Source: Asterella californica (taxonomy: Eukaryota; Streptophyta; Marchantiopsida; Marchantiales; Aytoniaceae). From it: 64,000 bases of DNA. The notes beneath the pieces were generated by a model. That model was not told the origin of the DNA. It ran no database searches and worked only from the letters and a program-made list of their open reading frames with translations. Position 1 is the first letter of the stretch; each line of letters begins with the position of its first letter. The DNA lies in the NCBI GenBank assembly GCA_036924285.1, contig JAYKYS010000010.1:17645001-17709000 (forward strand), in the 5' to 3' direction. The position numbers and the translations under genes were made by a program. This document shows, piece by piece, positions 1 through 11,741 of the stretch.

Positions 1-43
1 ATTCTTAGAGCGGTTTCGGGAAATTGGTTACAATCGTCAAGTT

Positions 44-1843
44 TTGGGAAAGCTGACCAGACTGGTCAGAGGGAAGAAAGAGAGCCTAAAAGATTATGTC
101 CAGAGGTTTTACAATCTACTGGATAGAATTCCGAGGATGGGTACAGCCAACCCATACTCTATGGATCAAGCCACAGAATGGCTAGTTACAGGCTTATCAA
201 TTGAAATGGAAATTTGGTGTCGTCGAGGAAAGATGGACGCCATTGAAGAGGTTGTTGCTTCAGCAGAAGCATTCGAAGCATCCACCCTCGGAAGTAAAGG
301 AGGATGGATAAAAGGGAAGAAGAAAGGGAAGAAAGAAAAGAAGGAGAAGAAGGAAGAGAAATCGACTCGAAGGAAGAAGCACAAGAAGAGTCGCAGAGAA
401 CCCTCCTCCGACGACGAATCTTCTGACGATGAGTCTTCTTCGGCCGAAGCCGAAGAATCTTCATCGGCGAGCTCATCTTCTTCGAGCGAAAAAGAACGAA
501 GAATGAAACAAAGTTCTTCGTCCAAAGAAAAGAAAAGCTCGAAGGAAAAGAAGGGGAAAAAGCACCAAAGGGGATAGTAATCACCTTATGGAGGAGATGA
601 TTAAAGGGTTCGCGGATCTGAAAGTGCAGATGATAGGGACTCCTGACAGGAGAAAATCACCTTCGGCATCACGACCGAGCTTATGGTGTACAACCTGTGG
701 GAAACAAAGGCATGGCAATACAGAGTGTACAAATGCAAGGACATTTCAAGCGTCACATGTAGAATGGGCACCCGCATTCGAGTCATATTATAGCTCATTC
801 TTTATAGAGACTCCAGATGATGTATATGGAGTACAGTCGATACCGCAAGGATCGACTGTACTCCATATCCACCCCAATCTCCCAGACCTTCCCAACCATC
901 ACCGATAACTCCAATCCAACCCATACCAATTTCGAGGTTTGTACCAAGAGAGAGGGCTCAAAATGTTTCCCAGAAACATTTAATGAGTCAAGCAGGAGCA
1001 AATAAGCCACCACCTCATGGCTCATGTTTCAATTGTGGTAGTACAGATCATTGATCACCCAACTGCCCACATTCGAAGAAATAGTTGGGCTATGTAGCAC
1101 TTTGTGCAAAGTGTCATCAACCAGGACATGCCACGGCAGATTGTACCAATCCACCTGTGGAGAGAAGGGGGGGTTCGCTTTGATCCCAAAACAGAACGTC
1201 CTACGGAAGCACAATTGCACAAAGTGATTTGGAAGAATGGAAAGCCGTTGGAGATGAAAGATGGCCACCAGAAGAAACTTGGATTTGCAAAGTGGACACC
1301 AGAAGCTCTTTCAAAACTAAGAAGAAGACGGAAGAAGCACCTCTAAAAACTCAATCGAAGAAAGAGTTGAAGAAGCAGAAGAAGGCAAAGGAGAAAGCCA
1401 AGAAGAAGATAGTTGAGGAGGATACCGAAGAAGAGGAAGAAGAACTACTGAAGAGCGTAAATCCTCCGAGACTACTAGTTGACATTACGGACGAAGTCCG
1501 CGAACTCCTGAAGAAGGAGTTATTACGAGCAGGAACTTCGGCAAGGGAAGCTGATACAACTTCGGCCGAAGTACCAGAACAATCAACTTCGTCCGCACCC
1601 AAGATTTTTCGTACTTCGGCTGCTGAAGACAGGACTGCGACCAAGAACGAGGAAGTTCCGAAGAAGCACAGTCGACCGGAACCTGTGAAGAAAGAACATG
1701 TGGCAATGCCACACTATGATGTGGTAGCTGATCTAGAAACACAGGATGCTAACATAAGTTTCAAACAGCTGATTGAAGATAACAAAATTTACAGAAAACT
1801 GTTACTTCAAGCACTGAAGAAACCCACTAAAGTAAGAAGATGA
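44..1843 (+). pseudogene. gag of element A, with three CCHC zinc knuckles
   Basis: This is a structural nucleocapsid precursor that packages retrotransposon RNA. The first part (44-577) ends a gag core (motif 'CRRGKMDAIEEVV') and runs into a long Lys/Glu/Ser-rich low-complexity tail. CCHC knuckles follow: C-x2-C-x4-H-x4-C in 'CTTCGKQRHGNTEC' near 687-728, then 'CFNCGSTDH-SPNC' near 1027-1068 with a TGA inside, then 'CAKCHQPGHATADC' near 1108-1149. A Lys/Glu-rich linker (1229-1843) leads to protease in the same frame, separated by a single TGA. At least two frameshifts break the gene. Gag and protease were probably one polyprotein. The N-terminus lies before the window. Confidence 0.85.
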
Positions 1844-1894
1844 AAGTTACCTTCTCTGTTTCACATCGAGGCAGAAGACCTGGGATCTCCAGAA

Positions 1895-2269
1895 GTGGAA
1901 GTGGAGGTTGCAGGTTGTGTAATTAGGAAAGTGCCAATTGATTCCGGATCAGGAGTCAACCTAATGACAGAAGATATGACACACGTGTTGGATTTCAGCA
2001 AGTTTGAAGAAACTCAGCGGGTGTTACGGTTGGCAGATCAAACGAGAAGACGACCACTTGGACTGCTGCGCAACATTCCCATCTTAATAGGTGGAATTTC
2101 TTTTAAACTTACCTATGTTGTGATGCGCCCTTTGGTTAAGTCTGGTTATCAAATTTTGATTGGGAGGCCATGGTTGTATGGTACCAAGGTACTAACAGAT
2201 TGGTATCGACACCGTTTACAGTTCAAAGATCCACAGAAACCAACTGATAAAGCTGTGATGGTTTCCTAG
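1895..2269 (+). pseudogene. retropepsin-like aspartic protease of element A
   Basis: The active-site triad is readable as D-S-G in 'VPIDSGSGVNLM', and the flap and C-terminal part includes 'ILIGRPWLYG', the usual second half of a plant Ty3 retropepsin. The frame is the same as the upstream gag tail (1229-1843), separated only by a TGA at 1841. The domain is of typical length (~110 residues) and follows gag and precedes RT as expected. It would cleave the Gag-Pol polyprotein inside the virus-like particle. The frame ends at a TAG near 2267. The reading frame downstream to RT (2270-2554) is broken. Confidence 0.85.
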
Positions 2270-2554
2270 AAGAAGATAACACATCAGGGCGAGACAGAGT
2301 CGACTGATGATGGTTACACTTCAGGATCTGATTCATCAACGAGCAGTGCAGGAGAAAGGAAAGGAGACCCTTATTCGATGGTCAACTATCTACAGTGCTA
2401 TGAAATTGATGAAGAAGAAGATATGAACGAGGCCGAATAGCAATCACCGCTAGGTCACGGGAGTGCAGAGACCAGTCATACAGATGGTATAGTCCTTCTA
2501 GGAGCATCCCAAGACCTACTAATAAGCGAAGGTAAGAGCCTAAAGATTTCTGTT

Positions 2555-3566
2555 GTGGTACAAGGAGAAGAGTTGGAAGTGTATCGTCAGATGCTGATCC
2601 ATTACCAAGATGTCTTCGTCTGGACTGTGGAGGACATGAAGGGGATACCTGCACAGTGGGGAGAACATCGTATCGACCTCATTGAAGGATCAGTACCTGT
2701 ACGACAGCGACAGTACCGACTCAATCCAAAGTACTCTTTGATGGTTAAAGACGAGATAGATAAGTACTTGAAGGCAGGTATTATTTTTCCTGTATTAAGC
2801 AGCGAATGGGTAGCACCCATAGTAGTGGTACCTAAGAAGCAAACAGGAAAAATAAGAGTCTGTCAAGATTTCAGAAAGCTGAATGCAGCAACAAAGAAAG
2901 ATCATCACCCTTTACCTTTTACTGATACCATTTTGGATCATGTATCTGGAAAGGAGTACTACAGTTTTCTAGATGGATTTTCAAGATACAACCAAGTATC
3001 CATTAGAGAGCAAGATAAGGACAAGACTACCTTCACTACAGATTGGGGCACTTATGCTTACCACAAGATGCCTTTTGGACTATGCAATGCACCAGCTACC
3101 TTTCAGAGGATGATGACTTCAATTTTTCAGGATTATTTGCGAAAATTTTTAAAGATCTTTATCGATGATTTTTGTGTTTTTGGCACACGTGAAGAACATG
3201 CAGCATGTTTAGCAAAGACCTTTCAGAAGTGTAGGGAATCCAGACTTGCATTACACCCTGAGAAGTGCTTCTTCGTGATGACTGAAGGAGTATCAGGTAT
3301 CAGGTCGAGGCATAGAGGTAGATGTAGAGAAAGTTCGAGTAATACTCTCCTTGCAACCCCCTACTAACATCAGCGAGTTGAGGGCCTTCCTAGGACATGT
3401 TGGATATTACAGGAGGTTCATCAAAGACTACGCAATACTTGCTGCGCCACTGACAGAACTGCTGAAGAAGACGACAGAGTACCATTGGCACGAGAAACAG
3501 CATGAGACGTTTGAGACGCTGAAGAAGAAGTTGGCAGAAGCACCTGTCATGCGACCACCAGACTAG
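2555..3566 (+). pseudogene. reverse transcriptase of element A
   Basis: The RNA-dependent DNA polymerase core is contiguous from 2555 to about 3290. It begins with the fingers ('VAPIVVVPKKQTGKIRVCQD'), then the motif-A Asp in 'YYSFLDGFSRYNQV', the B motif 'PFGLCNAPATFQRM' and the active-site box 'FIDDFCVFG' (F-I-D-D replacing Y-x-D-D, as in many plant Ty3 elements). Near 3290-3351 the frame shifts. The connection segment then continues in another frame at 3351-3566 ('ELRAFLGHVGYYRRFIKDYA') and stops at a TAG near 3565. Downstream RNase H is in this second frame. The enzyme copies element RNA in cytoplasmic particles. This copy cannot make a full-length product without frame changes. Confidence 0.9.
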
Positions 3567-3567
3567 G

Positions 3568-5270
3568 AGAGACCTTTTCAAGTGTATGTAGACACTTCTG
3601 CGTTTGCTATAGGAGTGGTGCTCAGTCAGAAAGATGATGAAAAGAGAGACCACCCAATCTACTATGCGAGTAGACAACTTTCAGCAGCAAAAAAGAACTA
3701 CACCACTACTGAACGTGAAGCGTTGGGAATGGTGTACGCAGTAAAGAAGTTTAGACATTACCTCCTTGGTTACGAGTTTGTTTTTCATGTGGATCATTAT
3801 GCGTTGAAGCATCTGGTACAGAAGTCAGACTTGTCAGGGCGGATAGCAAGATGGATGTTGTTACTTCAGGAGTTTACGTTCACAGTTCAGACCAGACAAG
3901 GAATTCACTATGAGAATGCTGATTACTTGTCTCGACTGAGAACGGGAGAACGAGTGGATACAGTGGCAGATGATTTTCCAGATGAGGAATTGTTTCAGCT
4001 GACAATAGCACTTGCTACGAAGTACTATGATCTGTACAGATATTTACAGACTCTACAGTGCCCAGAAGAAATGGATGCTGAACTGCGAACAGTCTTCATA
4101 CATCAGGCGGGACCTTACGAGATGAAGAACGGGATACTGTTCAAAAGAGGACCTGATGAAGAACTTCGAAGATGTCTGGAAGTGCATGAGCTACCACAAG
4201 TGGTGGGAGCACTACACTCGGAACCTGAAGGCGGACACTATGCACTGAGGAACACTGTGAAGAAGATCCTCTCAGCTGGATATTGGTGTCCAACGATGTA
4301 CAAAGATGTTCATGAGATCATCAAGAAGTGTGATAACTGTCAACGAGTGGGTAAGCCTACGTCAACCACTCAGTGGCTGTTACATCCGATACTTCCATTA
4401 GCACCATTCGAGAAGTGGGGGATTGATTTTGTAGGACCTATACAACCTACAACACGCCGCACTAGAAGAAGGTACATACTGATAGCTACTGATTATGCAC
4501 CGAAGATGGTTGAAGCAGTAGCTATCAAGAAAGACGACGCAGCCACTGTGGCTGAGTTTCTGTACACACAGATCATTACTCGATATGGATACCCACTAGA
4601 GTTGGTGAGTGACCGAGGTACACATTTTTTGAACAAGATGATAGAAGAACTGACAGACTACTTTGGTATAAAACACCGGAAGACAACACCGTATAATCCA
4701 AAAGCTAATGGATTGACGGAGAAGTCTAATGGAGTGTTGTGCAAGATTTTGAACAAGGTGACAGTAAATCATGCATATGATTGAGATACAAAGTTACCGG
4801 TTGTCTTGTGGGCGTTTCGGAATGCAGAAAAGATAACGATCCGACAGACACCTTTTTTCTTAACATATGGTATGACACCGATCATACGAGTTGAATTTGA
4901 TGTACCTACTTACAGAATCCTATCTGAAGATAGATTGTCAGTGGAGGAGAGTCAACTGTTACGACTCAAGAATCTGATGGCACTTGAGGAAGATCATGAA
5001 GAATCTAAACGACTAACGAAGATCATTCAAATGAAGCGAAAAGAGAAGCACGATAAGAAGATCCGCAAAGTGGACATCAAAGATGGTGATTTAGTACTGC
5101 TGTATGACAGTAGGTACACCAAATTTCCAGAGAAGTTACACTTACGTTGGATGGGCCCTTACAAAATAACGCGTCGTTATAGTAATGGTTCGGTTCAGTT
5201 GGAAGAACTCGATGGAACATTGTTAGCCACCCGAGTCAATGGGTGGAGAATCAAGAGATACTACTCTTAA
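3568..5270 (+). pseudogene. RNase H and integrase of element A
   Basis: RNase H starts with 'YVDTSAFAIGVVLSQ' (first catalytic Asp). The second acidic residue lies around 'TEREALGM' and the third in 'HVDHYALKHLV'. Integrase follows in the same frame. The HHCC zinc domain ends in 'KKCDNCQRVGK'. The catalytic core has D in 'GIDFVGPIQ', D in 'LVSDRGTHF' and E in 'GLTEKSNG'. A C-terminal GPY-like module reads 'LRWMGPYKITRRY'. Frame 3582-4784 is open and then interrupted by one TGA (probably from TGG). Frame 4806-5270 finishes the C-terminal domain. No chromodomain is visible. The last codons lie ~25 bp before the polypurine tract. Confidence 0.9.
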
Positions 5271-5295
5271 GTGTTCGCGGGATCGCTTCACAATT

Positions 5296-5306
5296 GAGAG
5301 GGGGAG
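5296..5306 (+). other. polypurine tract of element A
   Basis: The tract GAGAGGGGGAG lies directly upstream of the LTR start TGTGAAGCC at 5309, as expected for the plus-strand primer. The LTR start is independently supported by the solo copy at 52949. Confidence 0.8.
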
Positions 5307-5308
5307 TA

Positions 5309-7881
5309 TGTGAAGCCTTGGTTTTTTGTTTTGTTAATTAATTGATTAGTTGTAAAGTAAATAAGAAGAATAGATGATAGAAGATAAACGATATGAGTAG
5401 AATAGTGTTAATTAGAAGTTTAGTGAAGAATCTCAGTTCTGGAGGAATTTATCGAATCTATGGAGACACTGGAGAGATGAATCCCTCATAGATGAATTCC
5501 TCGGGCGAAGAGCTTTCTAACGATATGTTGTGCGAGGCAATCGGAGACCGAATGACGAAGTTATAGCAGACCGAAGAATGTCAGTCGTCAAGAGGAAAAC
5601 CCTAACTTCGGCACGTGCGGAAAAGCCTATCGCGGGATATAAGCCAGGTAACAAAGTCATTTACCTTATTGTTTTACTATTCCCCGAGCGATAGCAGGAG
5701 CGCAGCATGCTGCATTTTCCGTTCGCCGAAGTACATCTACTTCGCCGAAGTCAGTTACTGGCGAGGAAGTCAATTTGAGAGGAAGAACTCGGTTACGGGC
5801 GAGGAAGGGATTGCGACGAAGAATCCGTTTGGGGCAAAGCTTGTTGCAGTGATCCTAGGGATGCGAGGGATGCAGACGACTAAGGCACCGAGGCTCCGAG
5901 CACTGGAAGTTAATCGAGCAGCTCTTCGCCGCTATGAGAAGGAGCTCGAGGAGATGGGATTAGCATTCCTCTTACTTCCTTGGTGGGGGATGGTCTCCTC
6001 GAAATTGGTACACGAGTTGAAGGTCTGTAAACAACATCCGGCCGATGATTACTATGGGCGGCCTTGTAACTGGACCGAAGATCACTGATCTGGTGTCTTG
6101 GAAATTGACGATGCAGGTCGAGAAGATGATCTTCTCTTCGACAGCGTATCTGCTGCAGCTTCGTCCGAAGCAGTGAAGAACTTCCCCAAGTTGTTCAAGG
6201 AATTACCGCAGGGGAGGAACGGTTACAGGACGAGCGATTATGTTCATCCGAAGAAGAGGGAGGTTGCTGATGCAATCATGGCGATCTTCCGGCCACGAAG
6301 AACAACATACATGTCGAATTGGCAGATCAATTTCATTGAGCAGCTCTTCGCCGGGAAAGAGCGCATTGGGCGAGGATCTTTCATCGTCATGTGCAGAAGC
6401 TTTGGAACGAGGAGGACATGGTGTACATAGGATCATTTGTCTCGGTGTTCTACATGGAGATGGGACTGCTATCGACCGAACAGCAGAAGAAGTTAGGCTT
6501 CACCGTAGCAGCCGAAGAAGACGAATTCCAGGTGCTACAGACTCCAGCCCGAGACGTACAACTCGAGAAGTTCTTCGGTGAAGTACATCCAGGAGGTAGT
6601 CGTGCCACTACTACTCAGCCTAGAAAGGAATCGAGGAACATATGAGGAGGTTATCGGTCGGAAGCTGAATCTAGCGGAGTTAGTACACACAATGCACTTC
6701 GGCCGAGGTAACTGACAGGAGGAGAAGGAGAACTTACGAGCAGCACTCCTCATGGCGCAGAAGGAGACTCAAGCGAAGACCGAAGAACTTAAGAATATGA
6801 CTTCGAAGAAGTTGGATCGAGAGAAAGAACATAAGAAGGTTCTTTCTCTGACGAAGAAGAAGTTGGAGGAGATGCGAACGCAGAGAAACAGGAACCAGGA
6901 CATCGTTGCACAGATGACGAAGGAGATCAAGGATCTGAAACAGCGCGTCATCAAGGCCGAGGAGCTGAGTGCTCAACTTCGGTGTAGGGTCGAACCAACG
7001 TTGAAGAACTACTTCACCGTCGAATTGGATACTAAGGAGCTGGGATTTCTTCGTCAGATTAGAGAGGAGTTTGTAGCTGCAGATGCAGAAGGTACTTCGG
7101 CGAAGAACCAGGTAGCTAGGCTAGGCAAGCGGGTAGTTAGAGAGCTTAGGGAGGTTAGAGCAACCGTAGAGTTCTCAGTTTGCGAGATAGGTAGAGAGTT
7201 AGTGATAGGAAGCGGTGTTGTTCCTGATGTCGTTTCAGGCACATAACCTTCATCCGACGGTCCAGAAGTGCTCCCAACTTCTTAGGAAGAAGATCCGTCA
7301 TCTTCGGGAAAATCTGTATCTGGTCGTGCTCAGTAGCTCTATGTGTTTTATCATTTTTGAGTTTTCTATTTCCTGAGTTTGCGGAGCCATTGAGTGTTTT
7401 ATCTTCTTCGGAGATTTACCTACGAAGTATCGTAGTTTGCTATGGTAGGAATTAGTCTGGGTGCCGAAGGATTTGCTGTCGACATTTGAAATCAGAGTAG
7501 AACGTTTACGGCGAAGACTGAGAATAGACCAGCATCTGCGGGGTTAGTTTGCTACGAAGACGTTTTTGGGCGAAGTTGACTTCGGAAGAAGTTGTTTTTT
7601 GGTTGAACACTTAGAAAGAAGTTCAATCTGGTACTTCGGCGGAAGAAGAGTCTTCTTCGCCAGAGTTTTCCGAGAGCAGTAGTAGTGGAAGTAACTTAGT
7701 GTGAAGATACTTAGCGTTTATGGTGTTAGAGGCTACCTAGTAACACTTCAGCAGTACTTCCTCGTGTGACATTTCCGTCCGTGGCTCTGTTTCTCTGTTG
7801 TTCATCTATTTCTTGAGGTCCCTGACCTGTTCAGAATCTGTTATGTTTATTTGTCAGGATTATCAACTCTGTCTTGTTGGA
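5309..7881 (+). repeat. 3' LTR of element A, ORF-bearing, 3' truncated
   Basis: It begins TGTGAAGCC just after a polypurine tract. From 5309 to about 5570 and again from about 6600 to 7881 it matches, in inverted orientation, the solo LTR at 50927-52949. Similarity stops at 7881 after 'ACTCTGTCTTGTTGG', and the terminal ~190 bp of the solo LTR (ending TGTGTTACA) are absent. About 1 kb in the middle is not in the solo copy and carries the N-terminal part of the LTR-encoded ORF. The LTR is rich in TTCGG/CCGAA motifs. Confidence 0.85.
5550..7246 (+). pseudogene. LTR-encoded coiled-coil protein gene (family A copy)
   Basis: This reading frame lies inside the LTR, downstream of integrase. Pieces in shifted frames cover 5550-5690, 5615-6088, 6098-6430, 6391-6645 and 6752-7246. 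The N-terminal part carries 'GRPCNWTEDH', 'YVHPKKREVADAI' and 'GSFVSVFYMEMGL'. These have clear counterparts in the family D LTR ORF (GRPSSWTEDW, YREPKKRLLA, PFLCYLYVAMGDL). The C-terminal 164 residues form a Lys/Glu/Arg-rich coiled coil, then 'LRQIREEFVAADAEGTSAKN'. That part aligns along its whole length with the intact frame at 51713-52729. At least three frameshifts or stops break it, and the Ser/basic linker seen in other copies is missing. The function is unknown. No ATG is visible at the 5' end of the frame, which opens at a GTG after a stop. Confidence 0.75.
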
Positions 7882-9099
7882 GAAAGAAAAGTGAAGATGC
7901 TTATTGTAGACTTCTGTTTTCTTCCTTGAAGCATTTCTAGTATTTAACCATTTCATGTTGTCTATGCATGAGAAGGGTCTAGAGATTAAATTAACATGGT
8001 TGTCCACACCATCACTGCTGCTTCATCTACGGCAAACAATATCTTGGCATTTTGTACATGCTACATCTCATTTTGGACAGTAGACCTGCTCCTCACGTAT
8101 TCTCGTTTTCTTTTCTCAGCTAGCTTTTCACTCTTTGTTTCTTTACACACACTACATGTTCTCCTGCCCTCTTTCTGTTTCACGTTGTGACTGCTAGTAG
8201 TCTCTTTACACTCAGCCTCCTTCTCCTTCTCAGTTTACAAGCAGCCAGATTTATTTCAACGTACGTTCAAACCTGTCGCTTGCAGCGCCAGCACTTGTAC
8301 AGACTACTTTTACATCATAAACAAAACGTAATTTTCTCCTCAACATTTCTGTCACAGGACTGCAATGTGCTTGTCCGAATGCAGTGGTCTCGTCCAAATG
8401 TGCTTAATGGGACTGTGAAGACTCACACAACAGCAAGAGGTCCCCACCTTTGTTCGTAGCAGTGTCACACCACACTCACCACGCATTTCAATTGACACTA
8501 CCGACGCTGTACTATTTGTTAGGAGAAGGACAAATCAATTGTGCAACCCGTTCAATATTTTACGTAATCCTTCCACCAGCAAAAGCTGAATTATTACATG
8601 TGACGTCTGATGTCTCGCATCCAGCATCTGAAGAGGGAAGCGGTGAATAACCATGAATATGCATCCAAAGTGTACATCAGACAAGAAGAAAAAAAGGACA
8701 AGCGGGGTAACAAGAAGAAAATATAGCAAATCGATTGACTTTCAGCTGGAGTAGACAAGTATTTTCGGAGGCATAAAATGACCTCGGATAGTTTTTTTTT
8801 ATTTTTTATTTTTGTTCTTTATCTATTATAAATAAATATAAATAAATTATATATAACTTTAAGATTAAGTTTATTTGTTTCTAAATGTTAAATATTAGAC
8901 AAACAAAGAGTCATGGTCATGACAAAACCCATAAGTAAAGCGCGTAAAGCGTGAGCACACGCTTCCGAGAAAACAAGACAGGAGCCGAAAGCTAAAAAGC
9001 CATTAACTTATGGTAACTATTGATTTATTAGCTAATTCTTCTTTCGAGAAGGGTTAGAAAATAAGTTAATATGACATGCGACCCTCTCCCGAAAGATGA
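7882..9099. other. stretch without recognisable gene
   Basis: I see no supported coding region. Short frames at 7996-8190, 8187-8459 and 8450-8650 are Ser/Leu/His-rich and have no recognisable motif. A strongly AT-rich tract (8790-8900) contains T runs and TAAATAAATA repeats. The left border at 7881 is the point where the family A LTR stops matching its solo copy, so this stretch is probably another inserted and degraded element. Confidence 0.5.
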
Positions 9100-10008
9100 A
9101 GAATATGAACGGATGCATATATGAATAAGGTTGTCAATCCACATTTGGTAACGTTTGCTCGTTCTTTGTTATCACAAAAGGTATAAGTGTTATGCAAAAA
9201 ATTATATAGTTAACTGTTGTGAAAATTTAGATTTATCTATAAATGATAACCAGACCTGGAAGAAGCGGGAAGGTCCAGACATAAATAATAAGTGAACACA
9301 AACCAACGTGTCTCTCAGATTAAAAGTGCACCCGATTTTATAGATAATTTTTATTTTATTAACATAAATAAATAAATAAATATTAATTTGACAAAAGAGT
9401 TTGGTAATAAACTAAGCTTGTTGCTAGAAGAGGTGAATAAGAGGAGAATCAAGAGACAAGTGATAGTAGATCTAGTGAAACACGGTTAGACTTTCCAAAG
9501 TGACTGGATTCTCGTGTTTAGAAGAAGGAAGAAGAGAAAATCTAAACAAGAAGAAATAAAAAGAAATAAATAAATTACAGTTTCGACAAGCTTCTATAGA
9601 GTCCGGATCTTGACTAACAAGCCATTCCAGCTTGTTGTAAATTGGGAAAGAAGATCAAATATCTACTTACAAACTCACTACCTTTCGATTGAGATTACCT
9701 CTTATGTTATGGAAAGAAGGCTTACCGCTCCTTTTGTCTTTGCTCCGACTACTGTGACTCAGGGGACCAGACTCCCATGAACAATCTGTGCGTTGTCGCT
9801 GCGAGAGTCTTTCTTGGGGAGGACGGACCTCCTGACTATAATTGATCAGAGAAACGACCTAAAGGGAAAATAGGTTGTTGCTGGCGATGAGATCTCAAAA
9901 CCCTGCTTCTTGCCGTCACCAATTACAAAACAAACACTCAAACAGACACCCAGTAGACACTCAGGTGCACAGATAGATCTTTCAGGATTCCGAATAATTT
10001 TATTTCAG
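9100..10008 (-). repeat. degraded family D LTR fragment (D3)
   Basis: The order and wording of short blocks follow D1 41000-41700 and D2 19390-19450. A block around 'GTCCGGATCTTGACTAAC', the 'CAAGCCATTCCAGCTTG' segment and 'TTTGCTCCGACTACTGTG' all have counterparts in D1 (41450-41620). The left end is fuzzy, and the right end is taken where the E2 LTR seems to begin. No ORF survives. The orientation is the same as D1 (LTR sense on the minus strand). Confidence 0.6.
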
Positions 10009-11574
10009 TGTCAACTGCACCATCAATTTTTACACCATCAATTTCTTCAACCGTAAAATCTCTCTCTTCCTCTCTTGCGCACGCCTCTCTGCCAAAATCT
10101 GCCAAGTTCACCTCAAACTTGATCTAGTAGGTGAAATTCCGACCCCTAACTCTTATTCCTCTCCTTGTGTCAACCTCTCAACTGAAAACTCTCAAAAATG
10201 TGATTCAACGACGATCAAAAGTCTCTCACAGACCATCAAACCGATCTCCGCTCAATAGACTATCTCCTGTTCGTTTAGAAGGTAGCTCTGCCTTCAATCT
10301 GTATATTAGACAAAGTTTTTGCTCCTAAACTCTTGTCTATCCTTTTGCGTCGATCTCCTCACTGAATTCCCTCAGAAATTTCATCTCCTCAACCCTCAAG
10401 CTTCTCCTACGCGTCCCGACGGCTTCCCCTCTGCTCTCTGTAAAAAGTCCTCTATCTCCCGCAGCCGCAAGTTAATTAACCTAAAAGGTAAGTCCGCAGC
10501 TAAGCTGCCCCCTGTTGTCCTTATAAGCAGAACTACTTATCAGAAGCAGGCCCCTAGCTAAGCAGGCCCCGTACTGTCTTTACGTACAGAACTTAATTAT
10601 TAAACTGGCTCTCTTTTTAATAAAGGCTTCACAGCTGTCTTTACAAAGCCGACTCCTTCATTATTAAAGGTCTCACAGCTTTCTTTGCCATTGCTAAGTG
10701 ACTCGATGATTAATTAACTGATTAACAAAAGTTTTCCGTGCTCTTGATGCCATCCTGAATATACCACAAGTCATCCAATGTAGGCCGAAGCCCCTACACT
10801 TATGAGGCTATCCCATAAGGCTTACAACCCCCCCATATGTACACCAAGTATCTCCCATGATATATTCACGATGGCATGCAGAGGCTTAGGCCAGGAAGCT
10901 CACGATTAAGAGAGATATCGGTCTCCCGCCCCTAGATATGCAGGACGTGGCTGCATATCCAACATAGACTCCCTTCCAGGAGGTCAACATGCCGGAATAA
11001 GAACCAGAGACCAGGGGGAATTGATCCTGAGACCACTTTTCCCTTAGGCAGACGCCCTATCACTGGGATGGCCTTTGGTTTCGTTCTAAAAGCATTTATA
11101 GTCTGTACATATGCTTTTACTGAAGAAATTTTTCTACAAAGTCTTTACTAGCATTTCCTATGCTAACTTCTCTATACAACTCCATTTTTAATGAATGAAG
11201 AGTCAAAACTATAGTACTCATGAACACTTACACACTCACACTATCAGATTGAGAGTTAAAGTCACGAGCCAAAATCGACAGATTTCCCTCTTTCGTATAT
11301 TTCTCAATCTAAAACCCGTACTAACTATTGCTTAAAACACTTTCTGTCAAAACTGGAAGCATGAAGTCTCTCTCCTTGTCGAGCTTTGCATTCTGGTGTC
11401 TTTCGACCCCTTTAGGGTGATATTCCAATCCAAGCTAAGGGGCAGCTTGCCAAGCATAGCCCCAGTTTAGCTCCTGCCCAGCTTAATAAGCTAGGGTGCA
11501 GCTTCCTGAACAAATGCTGGTTGAGTGTCTTCTGAAGCTCCATTTCATCATGTAGAATGTCACGCACTACGACA
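10009..11574 (-). repeat. 3' LTR of E2 (left boundary tentative)
   Basis: The LTR start is firm. On the minus strand a purine run (11576-11588) precedes TGTCGTAGTG, the same layout as E1 (28725-28740) and F2 (62741-62757). The other end is placed at a TGTCAACTGC on the plus strand at 10009, giving a TG...CA element of ~1.57 kb, close to the 1.3-1.9 kb of E1 and F1 LTRs. No second LTR of E2 is present to confirm it. Small frames such as 10319-10561 look like chance. Confidence 0.5.
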
Positions 11575-11741
11575 TTCACCCCCCTCCAAACCTACACATC
11601 CTCCAGCATGTGCCAACCTTTCCACTAGTCTCCAAGGTTCTCTAAATTGCCATCGTCCTCTTCAACGTCCCCTGCGTCTTCTTCTGATAGCAGATCTGCA
11701 TCGGCATCCATCATCTGATCTGACTCCAAAAATTTATCTAG

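Larger units (their letters stand above)
1..7881 (+). mobile_element. Ty3/gypsy-type LTR retrotransposon A (5' end outside window)
   Basis: The order is gag, protease, reverse transcriptase, RNase H, integrase, polypurine tract and a long 3' LTR, which is the Ty3/gypsy order. The window opens inside gag, so the 5' LTR and primer-binding site lie upstream and are not seen. The 3' LTR start at 5309 is fixed by comparison with a solo LTR of the same family at 50927-52949. That comparison also shows that the last ~190 bp of this LTR are missing or replaced after 7881. The coding part carries several stops and frameshifts, so this copy is not autonomous. Confidence 0.93.

Noticed and set aside
166..584. 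Antisense frames opposite the element A gag tail
   Set aside because: They mirror Lys/Glu/Ser codons of a low-complexity tail and have no motif.
7996..8650. Three consecutive plus-strand frames as a possible host gene
   Set aside because: Biased composition, no shared frame, no splice or motif support.
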